From Rhynchopus euleeides (taxonomy: Eukaryota > Euglenozoa > Diplonemea > Diplonemida > Diplonemidae), in contig OY723320.1 in NCBI GenBank assembly GCA_963210315.1, positions 620,001 through 684,000 of the forward strand: a stretch of 64,000 bases of DNA, read 5' to 3'. Position numbers and translations under genes: made by a program. The notes beneath the pieces were generated by a model. That model searched no databases. It had not been told where the DNA came from and saw nothing but the letters and a program-made list of their open reading frames with translations. Of the stretch, positions 1 to 11,294 are shown piece after piece. How positions within the stretch are numbered: position 1 is the first letter of the stretch; each line of letters begins with the position of its first letter.

Positions 1-302
1 GGGGGCCTCGCAAAGGGGGTTTTTCGCCTCTTTTCAGTGAAGACGCCCCCACAGAGACCGTCTTCATGACTGTGTCTGCCAGGGGAGTGACCCTGTTTCC
101 ACAGAACGGGCTGGAAGAGAGCTAGCCTGTGGGACCTGGGTTCTGACCTAGCTCGGGGAAGACAGTCTTCCACTGCCCGAAAACGCCACAGACACACTTC
201 CTGTGTTGTTCCTTGGGCTGTTGTGGCTGAAGACAGTCCCCCAGAGACCGTCTTCACCGAATAGGTTCGGGGCCTCGACTTGCTTCCCTCAGAGGTTGCC
301 TA
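1..302. other. Left flank of the minisatellite, no gene seen
   Basis: No coding region is supported. A short phrase containing 'agagaccgtcttca' occurs twice (near 52-67 and 243-258), so the flank itself carries a diverged direct repeat of about 30 bases. The sequence runs directly into the 31-bp array at 303. Confidence 0.5.
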
Positions 303-1205
303 TCTCTACGAGATTCCCCCGATATTTTCCTCATCTCTACGAGATTCCCCCGGTATTTTCCCGGTCTCTACGAGATTCCCCCGATATTTTCCCCATCTCT
401 ACGAGATTCCCCCGGTATTTCCCCAATCTCTACGAGATTCCCCCGATATTTTCCCCATCTCTACGAGATTCCCCCGGTATTTTCCCGGTGTCGACGAGAT
501 TCCCCCGGTATTTTCCCAATCTCTACGAGATTCCCCCGATAATTTCCCCATCTCTACGAGATTCCCCCGATATTTTCTCCATCTCTACGAGATTCCCCCG
601 ATATTTTCCCGGTGTCTACGAGATTCCCCCGATATTTTCCCCATCTCTACGAGATTCCCCCGGTATTTTCCCGGTGTCTACGAGATTCCCCCGATATTTT
701 CCCCATCTCTACGAGATTCCCCCGGTATTTTCCCGGCCTCTACGAGATTCCCCCGTCACTTTCCCCTCACCACAGAGATTCCCCCGATATTCTCCCCTCA
801 CCACAGAGATTCCCCCGATATTTTCCCCATCTCTACGAGATTCCCCCGTATTTTCCCGGTGTCTACGAGATTCCCCCGATATTTTCCCCATCTCTACGAG
901 ATTCCCCCGGTATTTTCCCGGTCTCTACGAGATTCCCCCGTCACTTTCCCCTCACCACAGAGATTCCCCCGATATTTTCCCCTCACCACAGAGATTCCGC
1001 AGTCAGTTTCCCCTCACCACAGAGATTCCCCCGATATTCTCCCCTCACCACAGAGATTCCCCCGATATTTTCCCCATCTCTACGAGATTCCCCCGGTATT
1101 TTCCCAATCTCTACGAGATTCCCCCGATATTTTCCCCTCACCACAGAGATTCCCCCGATATTTTCCCCTCACCACAGAGATTCCCCCGATATTATCCCCT
1201 CACCA
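303..1205 (+). repeat. 31-bp minisatellite, block 1 (forward orientation)
   Basis: About 29 head-to-tail units of 31 bp. The unit core is 'gagattcccccgatatttt'. Two versions alternate: one with 'tctctacgag' and one with 'caccacagag' before the core. Because 31 is not a multiple of 3, all three forward frames stay open with the same cycling peptide, which explains several long but meaningless open frames here. Units are contiguous with no unique spacers, so this is not a CRISPR array. Confidence 0.95.
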
Positions 1206-1206
1206 G

Positions 1207-2192
1207 TGGTGAGGGGAAAATGTCGGGGGAATCTCTGTGGTGAGGGGAAAATATCGGGGGAATCTCTGTGGTGAGGGGAAAGTATCGGGGGAATCTCTGT
1301 GGTGAGGGGAAAGTTTCGGGGGAATCTCTGTGGTGAGGGGAAAATATCGGGGGAATCTCTGTGGTGAGGGGAGAATATCGGGGGAATCTCTGTGGTGAGG
1401 GGAAAGTATCGGGGGAATCTCTGTGGTGAGGGGAGAATATCGGGGGAATCTCTGTGGTGAGGGGAAAGTATCGGGGGAATCTCTGTGGTGAGGGGAAAAT
1501 ATCGGGGGAATCTCTGTGGTGAGGGGAGAATATCGGGGGAATCTCTGTGGTGAGGGGAAAGTTTCGGGGGAATCTCTGTGGTGAGGGGAAAGTATCGGGG
1601 GAATCTCTGTGGTGAGGGGAAAATATCGGGGGAATCTCTGTGGTGAGGGGAAAGTTTCGGGGGAATCTCTGTGGTGAGGGGAAAGTATCGGGGGAATCTC
1701 TGTGGTGAGGGGAAAATATTGGGGGAATCTCTGTGGTGAGGGGAAAATATCGGGGGAATCTCTGTGGTGAGGGGAAAGTATCGGGGGAATCTCTGTGGTG
1801 AGGGGAAAATATCGGGGGAATCTCTGTGGTGAGGGGAAAATATCGGGGGAATCTCTGTGGTGAGGGGAAAGTTTCGGGGGAATCTCTGTGGTGAGGGGAA
1901 AGTATCGGGGGAATCTCTGTGGTGAGGGGAAAATATCGGGGGAATCTCTGTGGTGAGGGGAAAATATCGGGGGAATCTCTGTGGTGAGGGGAAAATATCG
2001 GGGGAATCTCTGTGGTGAGGGGAAAGTTTCGGGGGAATCTCTGTGGTGAGGGGAAATTATTGGGGGAATCTCTGTGGTGAGGGGACAATATCGGGGGAAT
2101 CTCTGTGCTGAGGGGAAAATATCGGGGGAATCTCTGTGGTGAGGGGAGAATATCGGGGGAATCTCTGTGGTGAGGGGAAAGTTTCGGGGGAA
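1207..2192 (-). repeat. 31-bp minisatellite, block 2 (inverted)
   Basis: About 32 units of the same 31-bp repeat in reverse complement. Nearly all are the 'caccacagag' version, so this block is much more homogeneous than block 1. The switch from block 1 is a perfect palindrome centred on base 1206 ('cctcacca g tggtgagg'). Together the two blocks could form a hairpin with arms of about 0.9 kb. Confidence 0.95.
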
Positions 2193-2732
2193 GTCTCTAC
2201 GAGATTCCCCCGGTATTATCCCTGTCTCTCCCGGATTCCCCCGATATTTTCCCGGTCACACCGAGATTCCCCGGGTATTTTCCCAATCTCTACGAGATTC
2301 CCCCGGCATTTTCCCAGTCTCTCCGAGATTCGTCCGGTATTTTCCCGGTCTCTACGAGATTCGCCCGGTATTATCCCAGTCTCTCCAGGATTCCCCCGAT
2401 ATTTTCCCGGTCACACCGAGTTTCCCCCGGTATTTTCCCGGTATCTACGAGATTCCCCCGGCATTTTCCCAGTCTCTCCGAGTTTCCCCCGGTATTTTCC
2501 CAATCTCTACGAGATTCCCCCGGTTTTTTCCCAGTCTCGACGAGATTCCCCCTGTATTCCCCCGTGGAGATTCCCAGGATAGTTTACGCACACCGTGGTG
2601 ATACCCAGGATAGTTTCCCCACATCGCAGAGATTCCCAGGGTAGTTTCCCCACACCACAGAGATTTCCACGGGAGTTTCCCCGCGCCGTAGGTATTCCCA
2701 TGATAGTTTCCCCACACCGTCGAGATTCACGG
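2193..2732 (+). repeat. 31-bp minisatellite, block 3 (forward, degenerate)
   Basis: The array turns back to the forward orientation at about 2193. Units are more diverged here and pass into a related version with 'gatagtttccccacaccg' after about 2590. The junction with block 2 is abrupt and falls within one unit. Confidence 0.85.
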
Positions 2733-2885
2733 AATCTCGTCGGTGTGGGCAACACCTCGGGGCATCTCGTCAGCGTGGGGAACACATCGGGGGAATCACG
2801 TAGAGATGCGGGCAGCATCGGCGGAGTCTCATCGGTGTGGATACTTTCGGGGGAATCTCGTTGAGATGGACTAACGACTGGGGGT
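2733..2885 (-). repeat. 31-bp minisatellite, block 4 (inverted, degenerate tail)
   Basis: A third orientation switch occurs at about 2733, where 'cgagattcacggaatctcg' forms a palindrome. The following units ('ggaatctcgtcggtgtgg' type) are the reverse complement of late block 3 and decay into unique sequence by about 2885. Confidence 0.75.
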
Positions 2886-5800
2886 ATCTCGTCAAGGTGG
2901 GGAGCATCACTACCAGAGGGGTGTGGTGCCGGGATCGTGTCGGAGATTTCCGACATGTGTCTGGTGAGGTCACAGAAGTGCCGAATTTTGCTCTGAACGT
3001 CACCAAATGGGTCCAAATGTTTTTTGTGACAGATTTTATCAACAGACAAAGAGGGCTGTCCGCCTTCTCTATTGTCGACCAGGGAATGACCTGGTCGATG
3101 GCCAGGGACCCCCTGGTCACCGATAGAGGGACAGATCAGGATGTGCTGAATACGATACGCTCCCTGTCCCCGCCCCCTCGCGCAGAATCTCCACTTTGTT
3201 GTGTACACCGCACCCCAGTCTGATGAAGTGGTGTGAGTGGGGGGGGGGGGGGGGGCTCGCAAGACCCAGCTGAAGGCACAGAAAGTTTCTCCAGTTGGGC
3301 TACGCCGAACTAACACACAAATAATGGGGATCCGTCATTTTATTTGCTTTCCCGGAGTTTCGAAGCGAACACGATTCAGTTGGGCGATAGGTTTAGGAAA
3401 AACCAACCACCTGACACCCATGTCAGTGCTTGGCACCCTGGAACTGCCCCAACGAGCCAGGGGCGATATGAGGAGTCGGCCAGCAGACGCGCTTTTCGAC
3501 ACCATGAGCCAACGCTTGCCACCGGGAAGGAGGGGCCTGGCAGCAGGGGAAGATGCACTGTGCGCGCCCGCTTTCACCTTTGCCATGGCCGACACACTGG
3601 CATGCCACCACTTTCCAAAGCGATTCAAACGCCCAAACCCCGGGACTCGCCTCCCCCAGGCCCCCCCGCCCGCAGCCTGTTGCCCTTTTCTAGCCTGCGC
3701 ACACTGTGCTCAGGGCCAGGTGCACAAGAGTGTCTGACTCGTATCTTGGACTCATTTGCCCCCCCCCCCCCTCACTGCCAATCATCCTTCTGCTTTGGGA
3801 CGATATATCGGCGTTATTATATTCTATTCTCCCAACAAGGTGCTTGCCAGGCGGAAATGCAGCGATAGGGGAAGTGCTAGGTGCTTGCCGTCACACACAG
3901 TCTTATGCGCCTGCCAATCACACACCAACACTTCCGCAGGCAAAATTTTCTGTGTGTGTCGTGCGATCAACGAATAGCTTTTTGGAGTTGTGCTAACAAC
4001 GCAGGAAACTTTGCTATGCAGATCATGCAGGACACACCACACCCGCAGCAGGCGTGTGGGGTGCTCTCGCGATCGACGAATACCCGCTGGTTCTTCTCTC
4101 CCCTTTTCTGATTTGCAGACACAGAGTGTTTCTCGTTTACCTTTTCGTATTTCTTCACGAATGATTCTGCACGACCCCACCTATATTTCAAATCTCTGCA
4201 ACAGCAGCAAGGGATTTCCTTCCTGTCGGCGTCAAAACACATCACGCCAGTGGTTTGTGATGGGTCATGCTGCGGCACGTTGTCAAGAAATGGAGTAAAC
4301 CCACACCCCAGGGTGTTGTCGTGCCTGGGATCCTGCTCCCCCAGGTGCCCGCAAACCGGCGGGGTGAGGACGTCGTATATGGTAAGTTTGAAACGAGACG
4401 GCATTCAGAAGTGGGTTCACGCGGGTGCTCGTCCTGGCCATGCTGCAATACGTTGTTAGGAAGTGAAACAGAATGACCTATTATTCCACTGGGAAGGCCT
4501 TTTGCTCGGTGTCCAAACTGTGTCAGTTTGCCCCCCTCCTTTTCTTTACTGCAACAGGGGCTCCTGTCAGTGTCAAAAAGATAGTAGGCAGCGCTTGGGC
4601 AACAAATTCAACCTCCTCATCAGGCTGCGGGGGTGCTTTTGTTTTGCCCGGGTTTGGCGCACGAGCAACAGCCTTATCTTTTTTGGGAGGCGACTCACGT
4701 TTTCTGCACTTCTGAGCGAAGGCTTCCCAGTGGGATATGGATGCGGGGGGTCGGGGTTGGGGTGGGTGGGTGGGTGGTGGCAACAGAACAAAATCAACCG
4801 CAATAGACAAAAAATCGACAAAATAACCCACCCCCCCCCTCCACCTCTTCTGTCTCTCTCTCTCTCTCTCTCTCTCCACAAAAAAGGACTAACACTGCGA
4901 GAAGTTGCTGGGGAGGACTTGCCTTTCCATTCACTCTCTCGACAATCAAACCCTCACACTTCTCTTTCCACCCCCTCCCCCACCTCCTCTCTGTGCTTTA
5001 CCCCTCCCCCCCCTCTTCGAATTCCTTCTCGTTTTGTAGCTTTAGGGGGTGTGTGGTTAGCGAAACTGGCATCGTGCAGTGCCCCCCTAGCAGAGGCCCC
5101 GCACCCACAGCGCATGAAAAAAAACTGATCGCCCCTTCCCCTCCCCCCCTCCCCACTGTTCCAGCTCCCTATTTGTGCTTTCCCGTCTTGCACCTCCCTC
5201 TCTCAATCCACTACCCACCCCCCTGCCCTCCTGGGGCCCTCAGATCACCGCTCTCTTTCCTGTCTCCCACTCACACTGGATACTGCATCTTTCCCGCCTT
5301 GTCCGTCAACGTGTTGGTGGGCATTTTAGTCTGTGCTGTGGAGTGGTGGTAGGGTGGAGAGGGGATCCGGTGTGCTGCATCGCACGGCGCTGAAGGATGT
5401 CAGCATGCAGTTCCATCGTGTCACATATGAGTTGCCTGCATTCTTCCGTACAATGCAGGCAATCTTTCGTGTAAATGCATGTGAAAAAAAATGGTGCATG
5501 TAAGCCGTCACGCCGGCCATCATGCAATTTTAATTTCACGTCACTTCAGCGTTGTGCGGGTAATCTGGCATAGGTCTTGTGACATGACAGATGACAGGGC
5601 AGAGCAAAGCGAAAAAAAATGTCACTGTATGCACGCGCGCATGCCCCTGATGTTCATCAGGGTTTCGCCGAGCCGTTAAAATAAAGCGGCTGACAAGCCA
5701 CATGGCACCCCCCCCCCCCCCCCCCCGCACACGGAACGAACCAGCGACATGCACAGACAGACAAGAGTCATATGCCAACAGGCGAGTTTGAGGGGGAAAT

Positions 5801-7129
5801 CTCGAAGATTTCATCACCCCACAGCGGCAATATGGTATTTCGGCCTTCTTTGGAAAGTCATAACGTTGTCCTGTTGCCTGCACTCGGTGATGGGTCCTGT
5901 GTTGTGCTGTGTTAGTGCACCAGGCGTCTCTCTCTACTCTCTTTTTGCTCGTTCTGCTTGTGGAAAGAACAAAAAAATCAATCTGTGCGTCTGCGAGGGC
6001 CAAATGTCAACACAAGTGATGCGCCAGTTTTCTCTCTCTCTCTCGCTTTCGTATCATGCAGTATGTTTAATGTCTTGGAAAGCGCCGCTGCCAAAACGCG
6101 ACATCTCTCAATGTTTAGCCCCCCCCACCTGTTCCGGCAGCACCACTGCAATCAGCGACCCTCTCCATCAGCCGCTGGTGACTGCCGCCTTCACGCCACC
6201 CCTGTCTGCCCCCCCCGCCCAGCTGTCCATCTATACCACCACACACCCTCCCGTCTGCGGATACAGCTTCCCTGTTGCAGTGTACATTGGTGCAGTGGGC
6301 TGCAAAAATACGGGCAACACCAATTCTGCTGTTGGGAGATCTGCTTTACCTCCATTCTCGACAGGCCAGAGAAGGCAATGCCTTCACACACACACACACA
6401 CCCTGCTAGCGTGGTCAGAACTCTAGACTGAGTGCGCTACCCAAAATTCTGCTTTCAAACACACACACCCTGTCTGCTGGCTGCTCTGACCGGTGCATCG
6501 CCTGTCGCGTGTTCCCCCCTCTGCCGTTAGCGAGAGAGGCGGTACATCGTGACACCTGAGGGCTCGTGTCGCATACGCCAGCAGGCGGGAGTGGGTCATC
6601 AAGCGGGGTCGTGCTGAGTTTCAGGGAAAAATACCTCCGAAAATTTCCAGCGGCACCTCCGCTCTAGAGGTGCGGAAAGCGGGGGAAAGGGTGTGCCTAG
6701 GTGTGCGCAGAGGGCAGCCCTGGTCGAAAAATGCACCCTGACAGGCTGTGTGTTGGGGGGTGTTCCCGCGATCGACGAGTACCCCCCCGCCGCTCCTTCT
6801 CTCTTTCTCTCTCTCTCTCTCTTCCCTTCTTCCGTTCTGATTTGTGGACAGCCACAGGTTTCTTTTTATTGACGCATACCATTGCCACTTTCCCCACCGC
6901 CCCGGGTTGTGTTCTTGCATACAAGAACACAGCACACGCCCCACCCCCGCCACCTCCACCGGTCTGTGTGAGGGTGCTCAGCATCCGAAGATCGCCCGCC
7001 TTTTCGCCATCCCCACTCCCCCCATCCCTCCCGCCTGTGATTCCTTGTTGTGAATTCTCCCAACCTTGCTCCTGCACACCACCCTTGCACCCCCTTCATT
7101 AGGCGAGCGTTTGTAACTGTGTGTGTGTA
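2886..7129. other. Repeat-rich intergenic region, no convincing gene
   Basis: I see no credible coding region. The short open frames are proline- or serine-rich readings of pyrimidine tracts. Landmarks are an 18-base G run near 3239, a segment at about 3190-3315 that recurs inverted at about 61335-61465, a 'cgcgatcgacga' segment near 4070 that recurs near 6767, a (CT)n tract near 4856-4875, a roughly 90-bp segment at 4876-4965 that recurs at 20795-20885, and a long C run at 5708-5727. These look like relics of dispersed repeats. Confidence 0.6.
4548..4692 (+). repeat. Dispersed ~145-bp repeat, copy 1
   Basis: This copy shares 'gtcagtgtcaaaaagatag', 'aaattcaacctcctcatcag' and 'ttggcgcacga' in the same order and spacing with copies at about 31935-32076 and 40034-40170, and in diverged form at about 19936-20075. 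All copies end near 'acaacagccttatctttttt'. I find no open frame or clear polymerase III box, so it is left as an unclassified short interspersed repeat. Confidence 0.75.
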
Positions 7130-7487
7130 TGTGTGTGGTTATAAAGTTTTAAGGCGGTGTCGCCCTGCACGGGCAGTAGCACCTCCCCTTCAGTATCGCA
7201 CTCCCGAAGGATTCCCCAACACGACGTGACACCGGTTTCGACGCGTACTCTTCGTACCCCTCCCCCCGGCCGCGTCTCTTCAGCGAAGAACCGGGGATAA
7301 TCGGACCAGGGCTAGCTAAACCCTGGTGGTGTCACGGGTGGGGTTGGAGAGGGAGAAAAGGAAGAAATGAAGTTGCGAAAAAGTCAAACACTGACACGTG
7401 AAATCAATAAAAAATCGGTATATATCGCCCCCTTGCTGCGACAAAGACACTAAATAGTCAGGCCGCTCCAAGAGTCTTGAGGGCTTG
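7130..7487 (+). repeat. Duplicated ~360-bp sequence with RNA-like folding, copy 1
   Basis: This is nearly identical to 7927-8286. It can fold: 'cgtgacacc' at 7225-7233 pairs with 'ggtgtcacg' at 7328-7336. They enclose a 'ccccgg/ccgggg' helix and a hairpin with 7-bp stem at 7305-7327. It also has a TATA-like 'ttataaag' near its start. The copies sit about 800 bp apart, and GT-rich sequence flanks both ends. It may be a tandemly repeated structural RNA locus, or the terminal repeats of a small element. No coding frame is seen. Confidence 0.7.
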
Positions 7488-7926
7488 AAGGAAGAAACAG
7501 GTTGCTGATGAGTCTCAGGAGCAGGCACCTTTTGTCCGCCCACATGACCTTCGCCCGAAGGCGAACCTCGTCCAGCTTGGCTCGATCGCCACAGAGAAGG
7601 GGATCATTCTCCGCTGTGGTGAACATCTTAAAAACCGAGGGTGCAGAGGTGGGGCAGCCCACTGGTGCGACAGCAGACCGCCCCCGGATAGCTATAACTA
7701 GTGCATAGGAAGAATACGACGGCACACGCAACAGATGCCGAAGGCACAACGGCGGGTCACTTTTAACCACCAGAGGAGTGGCACTCCCGAGGGGTGGGGT
7801 AGGGGGGAAGTCACAACACTTTCGAAGGAAGTAAAGGGGCAAATGGGATGTTTTGTGCAAGGTAGAAAGGAAGTCACAACATGAGGCAGGGGGGATTGCT
7901 CATCAGGCCTGGGGGAATAGAGGGTT
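7488..7926. other. Spacer between the two ~360-bp repeats
   Basis: About 440 bp of unique sequence with no supported gene. It contains 'ctgatgag' near 7505, which resembles part of a hammerhead ribozyme core, but the required 'gaaa' partner and helix II are not in the right places. Confidence 0.4.
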
Positions 7927-8286
7927 TGTGTGTGGTTATAAAGTTTTAAGGCGGTGTCGCCCTGCACGGGCAGTAGCACCTCCCCTTCAGTATCGCACTC
8001 CCGAAGGATTCCCCAACACGACGTGACACCGGTTTCGACGCGTACTCTTCGTACCCCTCCCCCCGGCCGCGTCTCTTCAGCGAAGAACCGGGGATAATCG
8101 GACCAGGGCTAGCTAAACCCTGGTGGTGTCACGGGTGGGGTTGGAGAGGGAGAAAAAGGAAGAAATGAAGTTGCGAAAAAGTCAAACACTGACACGTGAA
8201 ATCAATAAAAAGGGTGGTATATACCGCCCCCTTGCTGCGACGAAGACACTAAATAGTCAGGCCGCTTCAAGAGTCTTGAGGGCTTG
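7927..8286 (+). repeat. Duplicated ~360-bp sequence with RNA-like folding, copy 2
   Basis: Second copy, differing from the first mainly by one extra A in a purine run and by the sequence around 'ggtatata' near 8217. There both copies keep an inverted-repeat character although the bases differ. The outer 9-bp stem and the inner hairpin are unchanged. The sequence just after it repeats the 'tgtgtatgtgtgtg' seen before copy 1, as if a third unit had begun. Confidence 0.7.
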
Positions 8287-9428
8287 TGTGTATGTGTGTG
8301 TGGAAGCATCAACGCATCAAACGAAATGTTAAGTAGTAGAGGAAGCGAGGGGGGAGGGGGGGGGAACTGAAGTGGCACTTTAAAGCCGCGGAGGTGGCCA
8401 CTTCCCCACGCCGTGCCTGTATGATGCCCTTCTTTTGTTAGGGCAGTTCGCCTGACTGGAGAGCGTCCAGCTGGTATCGGGGGTTATATCCAACAGGATA
8501 ACAAGGCAGCACCTTGCCACCAGCCAGCACCCAAGCCCTGCCACCCTCCGGTGAGTGGGGGGGGGGGGATTGGTGCACAAACAAAACTGAACGCTTCAGT
8601 TTGGCATTCAGAGTGGGTCCATGTGGGTGTTCGAGCTGGACAGGCTGCAATACGTTGTCAATATTTTTTTAAAAAAAAGAGTTCACAAAGTGAAAGAAAG
8701 CTGAACACCCCAGTTGGCATGATTTCGCGGGCATCGGAGTAAGATACCTGCTTTGCACATCCTTTGGTCTCTTGGGGGTGTTGCACCCCGTATCGTGTAG
8801 CGGTGTGTCAATTTCCCCTCTCTTCTTTTTTATTGTTCCGAGCGACCGAAGCGCAGCCAAGCCGCGAAGTCGAGCTGCACTTTGCCAAAAGCTTGCCCGC
8901 GAGAGTCAAGACCCCCACCACCCCTGTCCCCTAGTCACCCCCCTTCGGGATTCCTCTCACTCTCACGGGAGGAACTGGCCCTTGTCCAAACTCCAGTTTT
9001 GACCATTCTTGACCCCGTGGCTGGAGGCTGGGCCCCTGGAAGAAGGGGCAGCGGCGGTGGTTTTCCTATATATCCCGAGTATTGCCCAACGTACGACCTC
9101 TGGCCCTTTTCCTGTTGTTCGCTTTTGGTATTCCGAGGACGAGGTAGGGTCTGGTAGCTTCTGTGTTCCCCTGATTGCACACAGCACACACTCTGGGGGC
9201 TCCGCAGCCATAAGCCGCCATTGATCCCATTACACCCGAGGGAGAAGACGCAGCAGAGCAGGTTTGAAAACATGCAGGGGTCCAGGATGCCATTCTCTTC
9301 GGCACCCCCACCCCCTTTCCCACTTCCCGCTTCCCCTTCTCACATCACATGGTTGGCTGCACAGAACACGCTCTGCACATATCGCTCTGCACCACCACCA
9401 CCACCACCAGGCCACACACCAGTGCACG
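8287..9428. other. Intergenic region upstream of the GT90 gene
   Basis: No gene is supported. A 'ggcattcagagtgggtcc' segment near 8608 recurs in diverged form near 4400. A 'gagcgaccgaagcgcag' segment near 8840 is related to the repeat at 24063 and 50571. The last ~200 bp is rich in pyrimidines, as expected ahead of the gene. Confidence 0.5.
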
Positions 9429-11294
9429 ATGACAGGCGCTGCGCTGCTGCTCTGCCTGCTGGTCCTGCTGTGCACTGTGCCATGCACCTGCCTTCCCTTC
9501 GTCTGCGGGCAGTCCAGCGGCTGCCGCACAGGCGAAGAGGCGCGCACCCTGGGGCTGCAGCGCGTTGCAGCTGAGCGTGCGGCACACCCGCTGCAGGGCT
9601 TCCACGAGGAGCACCCTGCCATGGCACAGGCCCTGGCAGAGGTGTGCGACCCTGCCTCGCGTGCACGCCCCAGCGACGCTGTGCCAGACGAGTGGAGTGT
9701 GTGCATGCGCCGTGGCAGGTTTATGGCTGAAGATCTGCTGCGCTTCCCCCGCATCAAGGCGGGGCGCCGCTTCTCGAGGGCAGACGTGCACCGCGTGCTG
9801 TCGCTGTACCGCAACCCCAGCCGGGTGCGCCCCTTCGGCGTGTGGGTGCGTGTGGAGAAGGGCGTGGTGACGCACTTCGGGCGAGTCGGGTTCGGAGACA
9901 ACCTGCCCTCCGTCACGCATTGGGCTGCGTTCAACGCCTTTGCGGCAGACCTGGGCGCCTTCGCAGGGAAGACGTTTGAGACGATCGCCCTGGTGGGTGA
10001 TGGGTGCCAGTCAGATCCGTTCCAGCAGGACAACTTCCGCGACCCCATCAAGGACGACCCCTATACGCACCTGCCGCTTATCAGCTACTCGAGGAGCGAG
10101 GAGTGCAAACACCACATCGTGGTGCCGACAACGCCGTGGCTGCACATCTTCAACCTGCCGTCCCCAATACCGCGTTGGGACGAGCTGAATAAAACAGCTA
10201 TGTTCCGTGGGTCGCTCGACTCGGATAAGCCGTTGCGTGCGGCTCTCGGCTTCATGTCTGCACTCGGTATCGTGAAGGGTGCAGACTTTGCGTTCACAGG
10301 TTGTGAGAAGAGGTGCTGGTCTTTTGCCGACGGTCTCCGCACCAACCCCGAGACGCCCTATTTACACAGCATGCCCGACAACAAGACGATGTGCAGCATC
10401 GAGAAGGGCGGGTGCAGCAGGCAATACATCAATCAGATGCACTACAAGCCGCTGATGGTGACAGACGGCATCGGCGCAGTCACACGCTTCTTCAACTTCT
10501 TTGCGGCCCCGGGTATCGTGGTGGCGCTGGAGTCGGACTTCGAGCAGTTCTTCAGCAGGGACGTGGTGCCCATGGTGCACTACATCGAGCTGAACAGCAG
10601 CCTCGCCTCCCTCCCCGACACCCTAACGCAGGGCCTTCAGTGGCTGCGGGAGAACGACGCGGTTGCAGAGGGGATGTCACACCAGGCATCGCTGTACTAC
10701 AAGGAGCACCTGACGTTGCGCAGCCAGGTACGTTCCCTGCAGCTGTTCGGCGCCCTCATGCACCTGGTGTGGAACGACTCCCTCTCGACACCTGTCGCTG
10801 CAAGGGGGAACAGCACCGACCCCACCGCCGTCTACGATGACTTCCGCATCTACCGCGAGGGTGTGGCAGGCACAGGCCTCGGCTGCAGCACGGCACGCGA
10901 ATACATGATGCGCGCGTTGGGGCGTGAGAATGCACCCCTGCACAGGGGGTGCCGTGACAGCAAGTCCACGCTGCACATGTCGCACCGCGCCGCCGCTGCA
11001 AACAGCACAGCCGCACCACCTGCGACACGCAGCCCCGAAGCACGCCCGGCGAGCAGCACACCGCCTGCTGTGCCGCCAACAGGCACCCCTCATCTACCCC
11101 GCTTGCCTGTGCAGAGAGGCTGCCATATTGCGGTGCCCTTCTGGCTGTTGCTATCTGTCGTCCTGTTGGCGACCGCGCGCATGCACCCGAACCGCACTGT
11201 GGTGCAGGGGGTGTTTGTTGCGGCTGTGGTTCTGTCCGTCTCAGTGTCCAGTGGCACTGCACGTGGCGACCTGGAGATGGCCTGGGCCTGCTGA
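9429..11294 (+). CDS. GT90 (CAP10-like) glycosyltransferase, secretory pathway
   Basis: A 621-residue protein. I chose the ATG at 9429 because it starts a clear signal peptide (Leu/Val/Cys-rich to about residue 26); an upstream in-frame ATG at 9264 adds only His/Pro-rich sequence. Residues ~230-460 resemble the CAP10 domain of GT90 enzymes, which includes protein O-glucosyltransferases (POGLUT) and fungal capsule xylosyltransferases. Visible features are 'FRGSLDSDKP' near residue 259, a TDGIGAVTR/ESDFEQFF block at about 345-375, then HYIEL and a DTLTQGLQWLREND stretch. Ser/Thr/Pro-rich residues ~520-560 look like a stalk. Two hydrophobic segments at about 564-614 suggest C-terminal membrane spans, unusual for ER-soluble POGLUTs. 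It probably acts in the ER or Golgi lumen on proteins or glycans; substrate unknown. Confidence 0.75.
   Translation: MTGAALLLCLLVLLCTVPCTCLPFVCGQSSGCRTGEEARTLGLQRVAAERAAHPLQGFHEEHPAMAQALAEVCDPASRARPSDAVPDEWSVCMRRGRFMAEDLLRFPRIKAGRRFSRADVHRVLSLYRNPSRVRPFGVWVRVEKGVVTHFGRVGFGDNLPSVTHWAAFNAFAADLGAFAGKTFETIALVGDGCQSDPFQQDNFRDPIKDDPYTHLPLISYSRSEECKHHIVVPTTPWLHIFNLPSPIPRWDELNKTAMFRGSLDSDKPLRAALGFMSALGIVKGADFAFTGCEKRCWSFADGLRTNPETPYLHSMPDNKTMCSIEKGGCSRQYINQMHYKPLMVTDGIGAVTRFFNFFAAPGIVVALESDFEQFFSRDVVPMVHYIELNSSLASLPDTLTQGLQWLRENDAVAEGMSHQASLYYKEHLTLRSQVRSLQLFGALMHLVWNDSLSTPVAARGNSTDPTAVYDDFRIYREGVAGTGLGCSTAREYMMRALGRENAPLHRGCRDSKSTLHMSHRAAAANSTAAPPATRSPEARPASSTPPAVPPTGTPHLPRLPVQRGCHIAVPFWLLLSVVLLATARMHPNRTVVQGVFVAAVVLSVSVSSGTARGDLEMAWAC

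Noticed and set aside
303-2192. CRISPR array
   Set aside because: Units are directly adjacent without unique spacers, flip orientation, and the DNA is eukaryotic.
203-2582. Long overlapping open frames with cycling Pro/Arg/Tyr peptides
   Set aside because: They arise because the 31-bp repeat shifts frame at each unit; all frames on both strands show the same pattern.
7488-7560. Hammerhead ribozyme core
   Set aside because: 'ctgatgag' is present but helix II and the downstream 'gaaa' are missing.
7130-8286. LTR-type element in miniature
   Set aside because: Paired ~360-bp repeats fit, but no short target duplication, primer-binding site or polypurine tract is evident, and a third partial unit follows. 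Kept only as an alternative.
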